A stretch of DNA of 23,741 nt. It comes from an uncultured Oscillospiraceae bacterium. GTDB taxonomy: Bacteria; Bacillota; Clostridia; Oscillospirales; Ruminococcaceae. Positions 14,832-21,731 of this stretch are shown here, one piece after another. The stretch is from contig CAKSJL010000020.1 of assembly GCA_934463345.1 (NCBI GenBank), forward strand, positions 1 through 23,741. Reading direction: 5' to 3'. The translations under genes were made by a program, and so were the position numbers. The first letter of the stretch is position 1; each line of letters begins with the position of its first letter. A model generated the notes under the pieces. The model did not search any database. It saw only the letters and a program-made list of their open reading frames with translations, and was not told the origin of the DNA.

Positions 14832-15995
14832 ATGAATACAATTGAAAAGTTCAACAACAGCGTAATGCATACATACGGAAGATATGACGTTGTGCTTGAA
14901 AAGGGAAGCAGACGTGGCTGTGTTGACGAAAACGGCAGAGAGTACATAGACTTCGGAAGCGGGATCGGAACAAATTCACTCGGCTTCTGTGACGAGGACT
15001 GGGCGGACGCAGTATGCGGACAGGTAAGATCAATACAGCATACCTCCAATTACTATTACACAAAAGTTCAGGCTGATTTTGCTGACAAGCTCTGTAAGGC
15101 GACAGGCTATTCAAAGGTCTTTTTCGGAAACTCAGGCGCTGAGGCAAATGAGTGTGCAATAAAGCTCGCAAGAAAATACAGCTTTGACAAGTACGGAAAG
15201 GGCAGACACAACATCGTAACGCTTGTGAATTCCTTCCATGGCAGAACTCTCTGCACACTTGCCGCAACAGGTCAGGACGTTTTCCATAACTACTTCTTCC
15301 CGTTCCCGGAGGGCTTTGTTTATGCAAAGGCAAATGACAAGGCTGACCTGGAATCAAAGCTGGACGGCGCATGCGCTGTAATGATGGAATTTGTTCAGGG
15401 TGAGGGCGGAGTTATCCCGCTTGAAAAGGACTTTGTTGACTTTGTATTTAAGATCTGCAAGGAAAAGGATATCCTTGTTATTGCTGATGAGGTTCAGACC
15501 GGTACAGGCAGAACTGGAAAGTTCTTAGCATCTGAGAATTTCGGAGTTCATCCGGATATCACAACTCTTGCAAAGGGTCTTGCCGGCGGAATACCGGTTG
15601 GCGCATGCCTTGCAGCGGAGAAATGCTCTGAGGTCCTTACAAAGGGAACTCATGGTTCGACTTTTGGCGGAAATCCTCTTGCCTGCGCAGGCGGAAACGT
15701 TGTTATAGACAAGGTGACAGCGCCGGGATTTTTAGAAGAGGTTGCGAAGAAGGGCGCATACATAAAGGAAAAGCTTGAGGAAATGGACGAGGTTGAAAGC
15801 GTTACCGGAATGGGACTTATGATCGGTATAAAGCTGAAATCCATGAGCGCTGCCGACGTTGCGGCAAAGGCTCTTGAAAACGGGCTTATGATACTGACAG
15901 CCAAGGAAAAGGTGAGACTTCTTCCTCCGCTTAACATAACCTACGATGAAATTGACAGGGGACTTAAAATTCTTGAGAAAATTCTGAAGGGCTGA
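14832..15995 (+). CDS. argD: Acetylornithine aminotransferase
   Basis: This PLP enzyme converts N-acetylglutamate semialdehyde to N-acetylornithine using glutamate. The 387-aa class III aminotransferase shows FFGNSGAEANECAIKLAR, NSFHGRTL, EFVQGEGGVIPL, the cofactor aspartate in VIADEVQTGTGRTG, and the Schiff-base lysine at residue 248 in TTLAKGLAGGIPVGA. The length is typical. It starts 39 bases after the membrane protein gene and is followed after 7 bases by the LOR-like gene. Relatives may also act on succinyldiaminopimelate, but the operon supports arginine synthesis. Confidence 0.96.
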   Translation: MNTIEKFNNSVMHTYGRYDVVLEKGSRRGCVDENGREYIDFGSGIGTNSLGFCDEDWADAVCGQVRSIQHTSNYYYTKVQADFADKLCKATGYSKVFFGNSGAEANECAIKLARKYSFDKYGKGRHNIVTLVNSFHGRTLCTLAATGQDVFHNYFFPFPEGFVYAKANDKADLESKLDGACAVMMEFVQGEGGVIPLEKDFVDFVFKICKEKDILVIADEVQTGTGRTGKFLASENFGVHPDITTLAKGLAGGIPVGACLAAEKCSEVLTKGTHGSTFGGNPLACAGGNVVIDKVTAPGFLEEVAKKGAYIKEKLEEMDEVESVTGMGLMIGIKLKSMSAADVAAKALENGLMILTAKEKVRLLPPLNITYDEIDRGLKILEKILKG

Positions 15996-16002
15996 GATTT
16001 TT

Positions 16003-16491
16003 ATGGTTAAACTGAACGTAATTTCAAAGGGAAACAGATATACGGTCACAGATCAGAAGGATCGCATGATATATACCGTAAAATCAGGGATTGGCGGAAA
16101 AACGCATCTTATCAATTCCGGCGGATATAAGCTCTATTATTTTCAGAGCGACAGAAAATCCAAAAAGCCGGCATTTAACGTTTTTCACGATAACGCCCAT
16201 ATGTTCAGGGCTGAATGTACGTCAATGTTTCTTGATCCGGGCTTCGAGCTGAGGGGCGAAAAGCTCAGTATAGATGTTGTAAGCCAGGACAGACTGAAAT
16301 TCAGAATTATGGACAGTGGCAATCAGATAGGGGAAATCAGTCTTCAGAGCGAGGACAAAAAGGAAACAAGATATCTTATAGAGATAGATGAAAATTACTT
16401 TGACGATTATATTCCGCTGATAGCTGTTTTTATAGATACTGCGTTTGGCAGGATAAACAGAGAAATCACCGGAACAGAAGCGACTAAATAA
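16003..16491 (+). CDS. Small beta-rich protein resembling LOR/tubby-like domains
   Basis: This 162-aa soluble protein has no signal peptide or membrane helix. It begins with beta strands (RYTVTDQKDRMIYTVKSGI), continues with strand pairs, and ends with a helix containing IPLIAVFIDTAFGRIN. This order, with a final hydrophobic helix, resembles LURP-one-related (tubby C-terminal-like) proteins, whose bacterial members are largely uncharacterised. The match is by fold pattern and is tentative. It starts 7 bases after argD and ends 17 bases before argF, so it is firmly inside the operon. Confidence 0.65.
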   Translation: MVKLNVISKGNRYTVTDQKDRMIYTVKSGIGGKTHLINSGGYKLYYFQSDRKSKKPAFNVFHDNAHMFRAECTSMFLDPGFELRGEKLSIDVVSQDRLKFRIMDSGNQIGEISLQSEDKKETRYLIEIDENYFDDYIPLIAVFIDTAFGRINREITGTEATK

Positions 16492-16508
16492 CCGAAAGGA
16501 AAAAACTG

Positions 16509-17411
16509 ATGAAACATTTATTGAAAATGCTTGACCTCTCAAAAGAGGAAATAACCGATATTTTAAATCTTGCAGACCAGCTTAAATACGAGCTTAAGCA
16601 TGGTATTCCGCATCCGCACCTTAAAGGCAAGTCCCTGGGAATGATTTTCCAGAAGGCTTCGACCCGTACTCGTGTTTCCTTTGAAACAGGAATGTATCAG
16701 CTGGGAGGATATCCGCTGTTTCTGTCCGCAAGCGAGCTTCAGATCGGAAGAGGCGAACCGGTTCAGGATACGGCTCGTGTTCTTTCACGCTATATTGACG
16801 GAATCATGATTCGTACATTCGACCAGAAAGAGGTTGAGGATCTTGCTGAATACGGCAATATTCCGATAATAAACGGTCTTACGGACTTTTCACATCCATG
16901 CCAGGTTCTTGCTGACCTTATGACGATCCGTGAGTTCAAGGGCAGCTTTGACGGTCTGAAGATGTGCTATATCGGCGATGGAAACAATATGGCAAATTCT
17001 CTTATCGTAGGCGGTCTCAAGGTGGGCATGAGCGTTGCAGCCGCAACACCAGTTGAATACCGTCCTGCGAAGGAGGTTATGGACTTTGCTCAGGGCTTTG
17101 AGAACTTCACAATAACGAACGACCCGAGAGTTGCTGCAAAGGACGCAGATGTGCTTCTCACAGATGTATGGGCTTCAATGGGACAGGAAGGCGAGGCAGA
17201 GATACGCCGCAAGGCATTCACAGGATATCAGATAAATGATGATATCATGGCTCTTGCAAAATCTGACGCACTTGTTATGCACTGTCTGCCTGCACATCGT
17301 GAGGAAGAAATCACATCAAAGGTTTTTGAAGAACATGCAAATGAGATCTTTGAAGAGGCAGAAAACAGACTGCATGCGCAGAAGGCTGTAATGGTAAAGC
17401 TCATGGGCTGA
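16509..17411 (+). CDS. argF: Ornithine carbamoyltransferase
   Basis: The enzyme combines ornithine with carbamoyl phosphate to form citrulline. The 300-aa protein carries the carbamoyl-phosphate site KASTRTRVSFE, the DFSHPCQVLADLMT segment, YIGDGNNMANSL, and the ornithine loop HCLPAHREEEI. ACCGAAAGGA precedes the start. It is the last gene of the arginine operon, and a hairpin terminator follows 10 bases later. No arcA or arcC gene is near, so a catabolic role is unlikely. Confidence 0.96.
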   Translation: MKHLLKMLDLSKEEITDILNLADQLKYELKHGIPHPHLKGKSLGMIFQKASTRTRVSFETGMYQLGGYPLFLSASELQIGRGEPVQDTARVLSRYIDGIMIRTFDQKEVEDLAEYGNIPIINGLTDFSHPCQVLADLMTIREFKGSFDGLKMCYIGDGNNMANSLIVGGLKVGMSVAAATPVEYRPAKEVMDFAQGFENFTITNDPRVAAKDADVLLTDVWASMGQEGEAEIRRKAFTGYQINDDIMALAKSDALVMHCLPAHREEEITSKVFEEHANEIFEEAENRLHAQKAVMVKLMG

Positions 17412-17421
17412 TTTTTAACAT

Positions 17422-17457
17422 ATCCCTCCGGCTGGCTGGTCGGGGGGATAAATATTT
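17422..17457 (+). terminator. Terminator of the arginine operon
   Basis: ATCCCTCCG (17422-17430) pairs with CGGGGGGAT (17441-17449) with one G-T pair and a ten-base loop, followed by AAATATTTTT. The T-run is displaced by a few bases, so it is moderately strong. Confidence 0.75.
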
Positions 17458-17465
17458 TTACACTA

Positions 17466-17494
17466 TTGACATTATAACGATATTTTTATATAAT
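17466..17494 (+). promoter_or_regulatory. Promoter of the acyltransferase gene
   Basis: TTGACA at 17466-17471, a 17-base spacer and TATAAT at 17489-17494, all consensus. Transcription should start near 17501, giving a 45-base leader. Confidence 0.85.
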
Positions 17495-17545
17495 TTAAAT
17501 ACAGAATATTTATCTGAATAATTTAAAGCAGAAAGGACTCTGACA

Positions 17546-18565
17546 ATGGCTAAAACAGATTACGTCATATCTTTTCTCAGAATATTTGCAGCACTTGCCG
17601 TTATATTTCTTCATACATGCAGCACGTTGCTTCTCAATCCGGACATATTCAGCTTTTCATCAGGACAGGAAATATTCCTGCGTATCGGGTATTATCTATT
17701 TATGTGGGCAGTTCCGGTATTTTTCATGATAACCGGTTCGCTGCTTCTTTCTTCGGAAAAACTCCTTGACTACAAGACGATTTTCAAAAAGTATGTACTG
17801 AGAATATTTCTTGCGTTTTTGATTTTCGGAATTCCCTTTGCGGCCGTTAAGGTTTATCTGGAGCAGCATACGTTTTCATTGCCGCTTATTGTGAAAGCGT
17901 TTATCGGGAATCAGAGCTTTGCGCATCTCTGGTATCTGTACGCTCTTATTGGTATATACCTTATAATGCCTGTGCTGAAACCGGCAGTAAAAAGCGCAGA
18001 TTTTAAAACTCTGACAATATTTTGTGCCTGCATTTTGGTTATGGAGTTTTTGTTTCCGGTTATATCTGATATTTCAGGAGTGAACATTGCATTTGGAATG
18101 CCGGTGGGCTATTCCGTTTTCTATATTCTTGCAGGTTATCTGATAAGAAGCAGGAGGAATTTGCTGAAAACCGGTGTTTGTGCCGCTATTGCGCTTGTGT
18201 GTGCCTTGTCGGTAGCTGTCCTTGTGTGTTCAGGTACATGGAAAGCAATTGCTGATTCATATTTCAGTCCGCTGGTCGCACTGTATTCTGTTTCAGTTTA
18301 TTCGCTGGTAATAAGCCTTGGAGACATCCGTCTGAGTGAAAGGCGGGCAAAACTTATCTGGAAGCTTGACAGGCTATGCTTCGGCGTATATCTGATACAC
18401 CCTGTATTTATTCAGTTTTCTTATCGTATACTGAAAATAACTCCGCTGAGCTTTGAAATGTATCCTCTGGCGGCAGTAATTTTCTTCGTGATATTTTCAG
18501 TTCTGGCATTTGCAGCATCATTTGTGATGAGCCTTGTACCGCCGCTCAGAAAATATGTGATATAG
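17546..18565 (+). CDS. Acyltransferase 3 family membrane protein
   Basis: The 339-aa protein has about ten hydrophobic helices. Its first helix, SFLRIFAALAVIFLHTCST, carries the conserved arginine and histidine of the acyltransferase 3 family (OatA, WecH and similar). These enzymes move acyl groups onto cell-wall, polysaccharide or lipid acceptors across the membrane. The family motifs FFMITGSLLL, HLWYLYALIGIYLIMPVL and LCFGVYLIHPVFI are present. There is no extracellular SGNH domain, so it resembles the short WecH-like group. It stands alone between two terminators under its own promoter. The acceptor cannot be told from the sequence. Confidence 0.88.
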   Translation: MAKTDYVISFLRIFAALAVIFLHTCSTLLLNPDIFSFSSGQEIFLRIGYYLFMWAVPVFFMITGSLLLSSEKLLDYKTIFKKYVLRIFLAFLIFGIPFAAVKVYLEQHTFSLPLIVKAFIGNQSFAHLWYLYALIGIYLIMPVLKPAVKSADFKTLTIFCACILVMEFLFPVISDISGVNIAFGMPVGYSVFYILAGYLIRSRRNLLKTGVCAAIALVCALSVAVLVCSGTWKAIADSYFSPLVALYSVSVYSLVISLGDIRLSERRAKLIWKLDRLCFGVYLIHPVFIQFSYRILKITPLSFEMYPLAAVIFFVIFSVLAFAASFVMSLVPPLRKYVI

Positions 18566-18572
18566 GACGGTT

Positions 18573-18606
18573 AATCCCCCTGACTGATTTGTCCGGGGGA
18601 TTTTAT
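18573..18606. terminator. Terminator between convergent genes
   Basis: AATCCCCC (18573-18580) pairs with GGGGGATT (18595-18602) around a 14-base loop and is followed on the + strand by TTATT. It ends the acyltransferase transcript. In the other direction there is no T-run, so it would stop the XRE transcript less well. Confidence 0.75.
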
Positions 18607-18938
18607 TATGCTCTGTCTTTTTTTATTTCCTGTTCAGTAAGCTCTGACAGAAGATATTCAAGTTTCCCTTTATTTCGCTCGGAAAGCATTCGCCATGAAC
18701 AGATAAGAGCTTCTTCTTCTGATGTTAGACTTCCGGAATAATTTTTTCTTCCAGCAAGGTAGTCAAGACTTACATTATAGTAATCAGCAAGCTGTATTGC
18801 TCGTGAAAAGGGAATTTCTCTTTCTCCTTTTTCATATTTTCCGTAATACTGTGCTGTTGTTCCAAGGTATTCAGCAAGTTCATTCTGTGTTTTGTCAGAA
18901 TCCTCCCTCAAATCTTTTATTCTCTGATAAAAAGCCAT
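18606..18938 (-). CDS. XRE-family transcriptional regulator
   Basis: This 110-aa DNA-binding protein has a Cro/CI-type helix-turn-helix at about residues 5-60: RIKDLREDSDKTQNELAEYL, then YGKYEKGEREIPF and YYNVSLDYLAGR. A 45-residue helical C-terminal part probably serves dimerisation. The start at 18938 is chosen because AAAGGAG lies 7 bases before it; an upstream in-frame start would add 11 residues without a ribosome site. It is divergent from the small membrane protein gene at 19071, and their promoters share the same -35 bases, so it very likely controls both. Confidence 0.9.
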   Translation of the reverse strand: MAFYQRIKDLREDSDKTQNELAEYLGTTAQYYGKYEKGEREIPFSRAIQLADYYNVSLDYLAGRKNYSGSLTSEEEALICSWRMLSERNKGKLEYLLSELTEQEIKKDRA

Positions 18939-18966
18939 ATATGACACTCCTTTCAAATAGAATCTT

Positions 18967-18994
18967 ATCATATATGATTATTTTATCTTGACAA
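18967..18994 (-). promoter_or_regulatory. Promoter of the XRE gene with a candidate operator
   Basis: On the minus strand, TTGTCA (complement of 18989-18994), a 16-base spacer and TATGAT (complement of 18967-18972). The perfect 12-base palindrome ATCATATATGAT at 18967-18978 covers the -10. Its core CATATATGA recurs at 18936-18944 over the start codon, 33 bases away or about three helical turns. Both are candidate operators. Confidence 0.65.
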
Positions 18995-19016
18995 ACCAAT
19001 CTTATTAGGCTATAAT
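18988..19016 (+). promoter_or_regulatory. Promoter of the small membrane protein gene
   Basis: TTGACA at 18988-18993 and TATAAT at 19011-19016 with a 17-base spacer: a perfect strong promoter. Its -35 overlaps the -35 of the divergent XRE promoter, so only one may be occupied at a time. Confidence 0.85.
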
Positions 19017-19070
19017 ATATTTATAACAAGTCAGATGTGACTTTGAAATTTTAATAAGGAGAATTTAGAT

Positions 19071-19412
19071 ATGGGAATTTATGATTTAATTCGTTTATGT
19101 AGTATGTCCATAAAGATTGATGGTGAATCCGTTAATTCTGATGCATTTGGTTATACGCTTATAATCTTGACCGCTATAGCAGCTCTTATAACGCTTGTTA
19201 TACCGGTCAAAGATGAAGAGGGGAAACATAAAAAGAAACGCCTTTTTGTGTTTCTATTAGTTATAGTAGTTATAATGGTTTTGATATCATTAGTGTTTTC
19301 TTCATGCGAAAAGAGGCAAGAACAAAAGAGTCAGGAATATGTGGATGATTACGTCCATAACGGCAGAATGGTTGAATTCGACAAAAGCTCAAATATGATT
19401 ATCATTGATTAA
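19071..19412 (+). CDS. Small membrane protein divergent from XRE, 113 aa
   Basis: I do not recognise this protein. A 26-residue polar start is followed by a helix at about residues 27-46 (YTLIILTAIAALITLVIPV), a strongly basic loop (KHKKKR), and a second helix at about 57-77 (FVFLLVIVVIMVLISLVF) ending in SSCEKR. A charged C-terminal tail of some 35 residues follows. AAGGAGA lies upstream of ATG 19071. It has a perfect promoter facing the XRE gene and its own terminator, forming a two-gene unit. Coding DNA here is more AT-rich than in the arginine genes, suggesting separate acquisition. A membrane toxin, a stress protein or an immunity-type function are all possible. Confidence 0.75.
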   Translation: MGIYDLIRLCSMSIKIDGESVNSDAFGYTLIILTAIAALITLVIPVKDEEGKHKKKRLFVFLLVIVVIMVLISLVFSSCEKRQEQKSQEYVDDYVHNGRMVEFDKSSNMIIID

Positions 19413-19422
19413 ATTAATAGTT

Positions 19423-19454
19423 AAAAGGGGCATTTTATAAAGAATGTCTTTTTT
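19423..19454 (+). terminator. Terminator of the small membrane protein gene
   Basis: AAAAGGGGCATT (19423-19434) and AATGTCTTTTTT (19443-19454) form a stem of about 12 pairs, including three G-T, that ends in a T-run. The stretch 19455-19599 is AT-rich and shows no gene. Confidence 0.75.
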
Positions 19455-19599
19455 CATATAATCGTTTCGTATGTTGTTCATATAGAAACAATAAGTCTAA
19501 AAAAATGAAACAGATTTCAAGAAATCGAGAGAAAACGAGAAAAACGCAGAGAAAACAAGTGTGAGGGGGATATAAATTAAAAAAACAGCAAATTTGGTA

Positions 19600-19628
19600 T
19601 TGACATCGTCTTTTGAATCTGATATAAT
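19600..19628 (+). promoter_or_regulatory. Promoter of rplM-rpsI
   Basis: TTGACA at 19600-19605, a 17-base spacer and TATAAT at 19623-19628. This is a perfect match, fitting a ribosomal protein operon. Transcription should start near 19635. Confidence 0.9.
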
Positions 19629-19639
19629 TAATTCTGTTA

Positions 19640-19735
19640 TGTCGGGCAGGGGTGTATAGCTTGCGTATACACAGGAAATGAACGGTCAACCCGCCGTTTT
19701 CACAACGCCTTACAGAAAATAAAAGTAACGGAGGA
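19640..19735 (+). promoter_or_regulatory. Structured leader of rplM (possible L13 leader)
   Basis: The leader of about 110 bases contains a perfect hairpin, GTATA-type stem GTGTATA (19652-19658) with TATACAC (19666-19672). It is flanked by GGG/CCC segments (around 19644 and 19690) that could close a junction. Firmicutes rplM leaders of this kind (L13 leader) are autoregulatory RNA structures bound by ribosomal protein. The family match is by position and shape only. Confidence 0.55.
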
Positions 19736-19744
19736 ACATAAATT

Positions 19745-20173
19745 ATGTCAACATTTATGCCAAAGGCTAATGAAGTAAGCCGTAAATGGTATGTATTAGA
19801 TGCAGCAGGCAAGCCGCTCGGACGTGTTGCAGCACAGGCAGCACACATTCTCAGAGGCAAGCATAAGCCAACATACGCACCGCACGTTGACTGTGGTGAT
19901 CACGTTATCATCATCAACTGCGAAAAGGCTGTTTTAACAGGCAAGAAGCTTGAACAGAAAAATTATTACTGGCACACAGGCTGGATCGGTCATCTCAAGT
20001 CTGTAAGCTATAAGGAGCTTATGGAAAAGAAGCCGGAGAAGGCTATGGAAATAGCTGTAAACGGAATGCTTCCTAATAATTCACAGGGCAGAGCGCAGAT
20101 CAAGCGTCTGAAGACATACAGAGATGCAGCACATAAGCATGAGGCTCAGAAGCCTGAAGCTTACGAATTATAA
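19745..20173 (+). CDS. rplM: 50S ribosomal protein L13
   Basis: L13 binds 23S rRNA early in assembly of the large subunit. The 142-aa protein is of usual length. It shows [40 protein letters not shown], the [13 protein letters not shown] segment and [18 protein letters not shown] near the end. GGAGG lies about 11 bases before ATG 19745. It is followed after 17 bases by rpsI, the conserved pairing in bacteria. The long structured leader suggests control by its own product. Confidence 0.98.
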   Translation: MSTFMPKANEVSRKWYVLDAAGKPLGRVAAQAAHILRGKHKPTYAPHVDCGDHVIIINCEKAVLTGKKLEQKNYYWHTGWIGHLKSVSYKELMEKKPEKAMEIAVNGMLPNNSQGRAQIKRLKTYRDAAHKHEAQKPEAYEL

Positions 20174-20190
20174 TAAAGGAGGAAGCTTAA

Positions 20191-20592
20191 ATGTACGAAT
20201 CAAAAACAAAATATTACTACGGAACAGGCAGAAGAAAGCATTCTGTAGCAAGAGTAAGAGTATATCCTGGTTCAGGAAATATCACAATTAATGGCAGAAG
20301 CATTGACGAATATTTTGGTCTTGAAACTCTCAAGCTTATCGTTCGTCAGCCACTCAACATCACAGATACAGCTGACAAGTTTGATATTATCTGTACAGTT
20401 GCAGGCGGTGGTGTTACTGGTCAGGCTGGTGCTATCAGACATGGTCTTTCAAGAGCTCTCCTCGTTTATGATCCAGAGCTTCGTCCGGTTCTCAAGAAGG
20501 CTGGCTTCCTCACTCGTGACCCACGTATGAAGGAAAGAAAGAAATACGGTCTCAAGGCAGCAAGACGTGCTCCACAGTTCTCAAAGAGATAA
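20191..20592 (+). CDS. rpsI: 30S ribosomal protein S9
   Basis: S9 belongs to the head of the small subunit, and its C-terminal tail reaches the P-site tRNA. The 133-aa protein shows [20 protein letters not shown] at the start, [20 protein letters not shown] in the middle, and the basic tail ending APQFSKR, the invariant S9 end. AAAGGAGG precedes the start. It is the last gene before the accessory region on the right, and its 3' end is intact. Confidence 0.98.
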   Translation: MYESKTKYYYGTGRRKHSVARVRVYPGSGNITINGRSIDEYFGLETLKLIVRQPLNITDTADKFDIICTVAGGGVTGQAGAIRHGLSRALLVYDPELRPVLKKAGFLTRDPRMKERKKYGLKAARRAPQFSKR

Positions 20593-20617
20593 TTTCTTAC
20601 AACTTATATATGTTATT

Positions 20618-20650
20618 AACCCCTCGAAACTACGCTGTTTCGGGGGTTTT
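20618..20650 (+). terminator. Terminator of rplM-rpsI
   Basis: CGAAAC pairs with GTTTCG, and the stem extends outward through CCC with GGG around a six-base loop, followed by TTTT and further T-rich bases. Confidence 0.9.
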
Positions 20651-20892
20651 ATTTTGCTTTGAAAACAGAGGGTTTCAGGGCGGTAGCAGGCACTTTTATC
20701 TTGATGTAAAACATAAACCACCAACAGATTGTATTAAAAGTATACAAAATATTCAGAGGTTCTTCTCTAAATTTATTTTGTAGTTATCAAAAATATTTAA
20801 TGTAAATTCAGGCATACTGCCATTCTGTAATATTGGGTTTCCCGTATAATATACTCCAAAGAAAATATTGCGTTTATTATTTTTAGTTTGAT
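20651..20892. other. AT-rich stretch without a convincing gene
   Basis: Between the rpsI terminator and the integrase terminator I see no gene. A minus-strand reading frame ending at 20753 contains a protein-like stretch (VYYTGNPILQNGSMPEF) but has no usable start or ribosome site apart from running through the terminator, so at best it is a remnant. This is where the left edge of the integrated region should be sought. Confidence 0.6.
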
Positions 20893-20925
20893 AAAAAAAC
20901 TGCGGCTTTCTCACCGCAGTTTTTC
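20893..20925. terminator. Bidirectional terminator behind the integrase remnant
   Basis: ACTGCGG (20899-20905) and CCGCAGT (20914-20920) form a perfect stem extended by A-runs and T-runs on either side, so it can end transcripts on both strands. Confidence 0.85.
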
Positions 20926-20927
20926 TG

Positions 20928-21682
20928 TCATATAAGATTAATCGCATCAATAAGCGTCTGAATATCAAGGTGTGTATAGACGCTCTCAGTCATGCTCATT
21001 GCGCCGGAATGTCCCACAATTGTCTTGATTATGGTCGGCTCAACCCTTGCATCAGCAAGCATACTTATACATGTGTGGCGGCAAAAATGAGGTGTGATGT
21101 CCTGATTTATACCAAGGCTTTTAATTATTGGTTTCCAGTAGGAATCGTAGTAATTGCGGTACAGAAAGTGCTTATTATCGTTGGTATGTATAAGGTACTG
21201 ACAGTCAGACGATTCATACCATTCCATGAAAAAAGGCGTTACCTTATCAGCTATCGGTACGCGGCGTATACCATTTTCCGTCTTGCTTCTGATTACATCG
21301 AAGTACCGTTTTTCAAGTCAAGCAGTTCGGATACCCTGACACCGGTATAAACAAGCATTAGAATAATCTGAACACATGAATTGTCGGCGGAATTCCACAG
21401 TTTCTGAATGTCTTCCTCTGACAGTCTGTCACGCTCACGCTTTTTAGGATTTTTCGCCTTGTGTTTCAGAATGTCTATGTATTCAGAATAGTCCTTTGAA
21501 CAAATATCGTGTTTCATAGAATAGTCATAAAGCTGATTGAAAAGTACTTTCAGCTTGCGCAGCGTAGGGTAATTCTTGCCGCAATGGTCGATTACATACT
21601 GCAAATCACTGGTTTTCAAGTCCTTGAAAGTACGCTCATGCAGTGAATCACAGGCATTAAACGATGCCTGATAACCTATCAA
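20928..21682 (-). pseudogene. Tyrosine recombinase/integrase, truncated and frameshifted
   Basis: Two adjoining frames together encode most of an integrase of the type found in Clostridia integrative elements. The first part (21682 to about 21310) has the core-binding domain with YQASFNACDSLHERTFKDLK and the start of the catalytic domain with the arginine in YTGVRVSELLDLK. The second (to 20928) has the histidine-arginine pair in HFCRHTCISML, GHSGAMSM, and the nucleophile tyrosine in VYTHLD. The frames join if one A is added to the run at 21309-21313 (five T on the + strand), giving LKKRYFDVIRSKTENGIRRV. The N-terminal arm domain is missing, with a stop just before CLIGYQ. A sequencing error could explain the shift but not the truncation. 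Confidence 0.85.
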
Positions 21683-21731
21683 ACAGCTCTACCTTTTCTT
21701 CTGTGGTAAAGATAATCTCCTTCAAGACCAT
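21657..21731 (-). CDS. Truncated 24-codon frame coupled to the LRR gene
   Basis: ATG 21731 shares one base with the stop of the LRR gene (TGATG). The frame begins MVLKEIIFTTEEKVELFDRL and stops after 24 codons, where the integrase sequence takes over in another frame. The coupling and the protein-like start suggest the 5' end of a former third gene of the operon, cut off at a junction with the integrase. It may not be functional. Confidence 0.4.
   Translation of the reverse strand: MVLKEIIFTTEEKVELFDRLSGIV

Noticed and set aside
20753..20968. Minus-strand frame of 71 codons behind the integrase remnant
   Set aside because: It passes through the integrase end and a terminator hairpin and lacks a ribosome site. 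The last 40 codons look somewhat protein-like, so it may be a remnant, but this cannot be supported.
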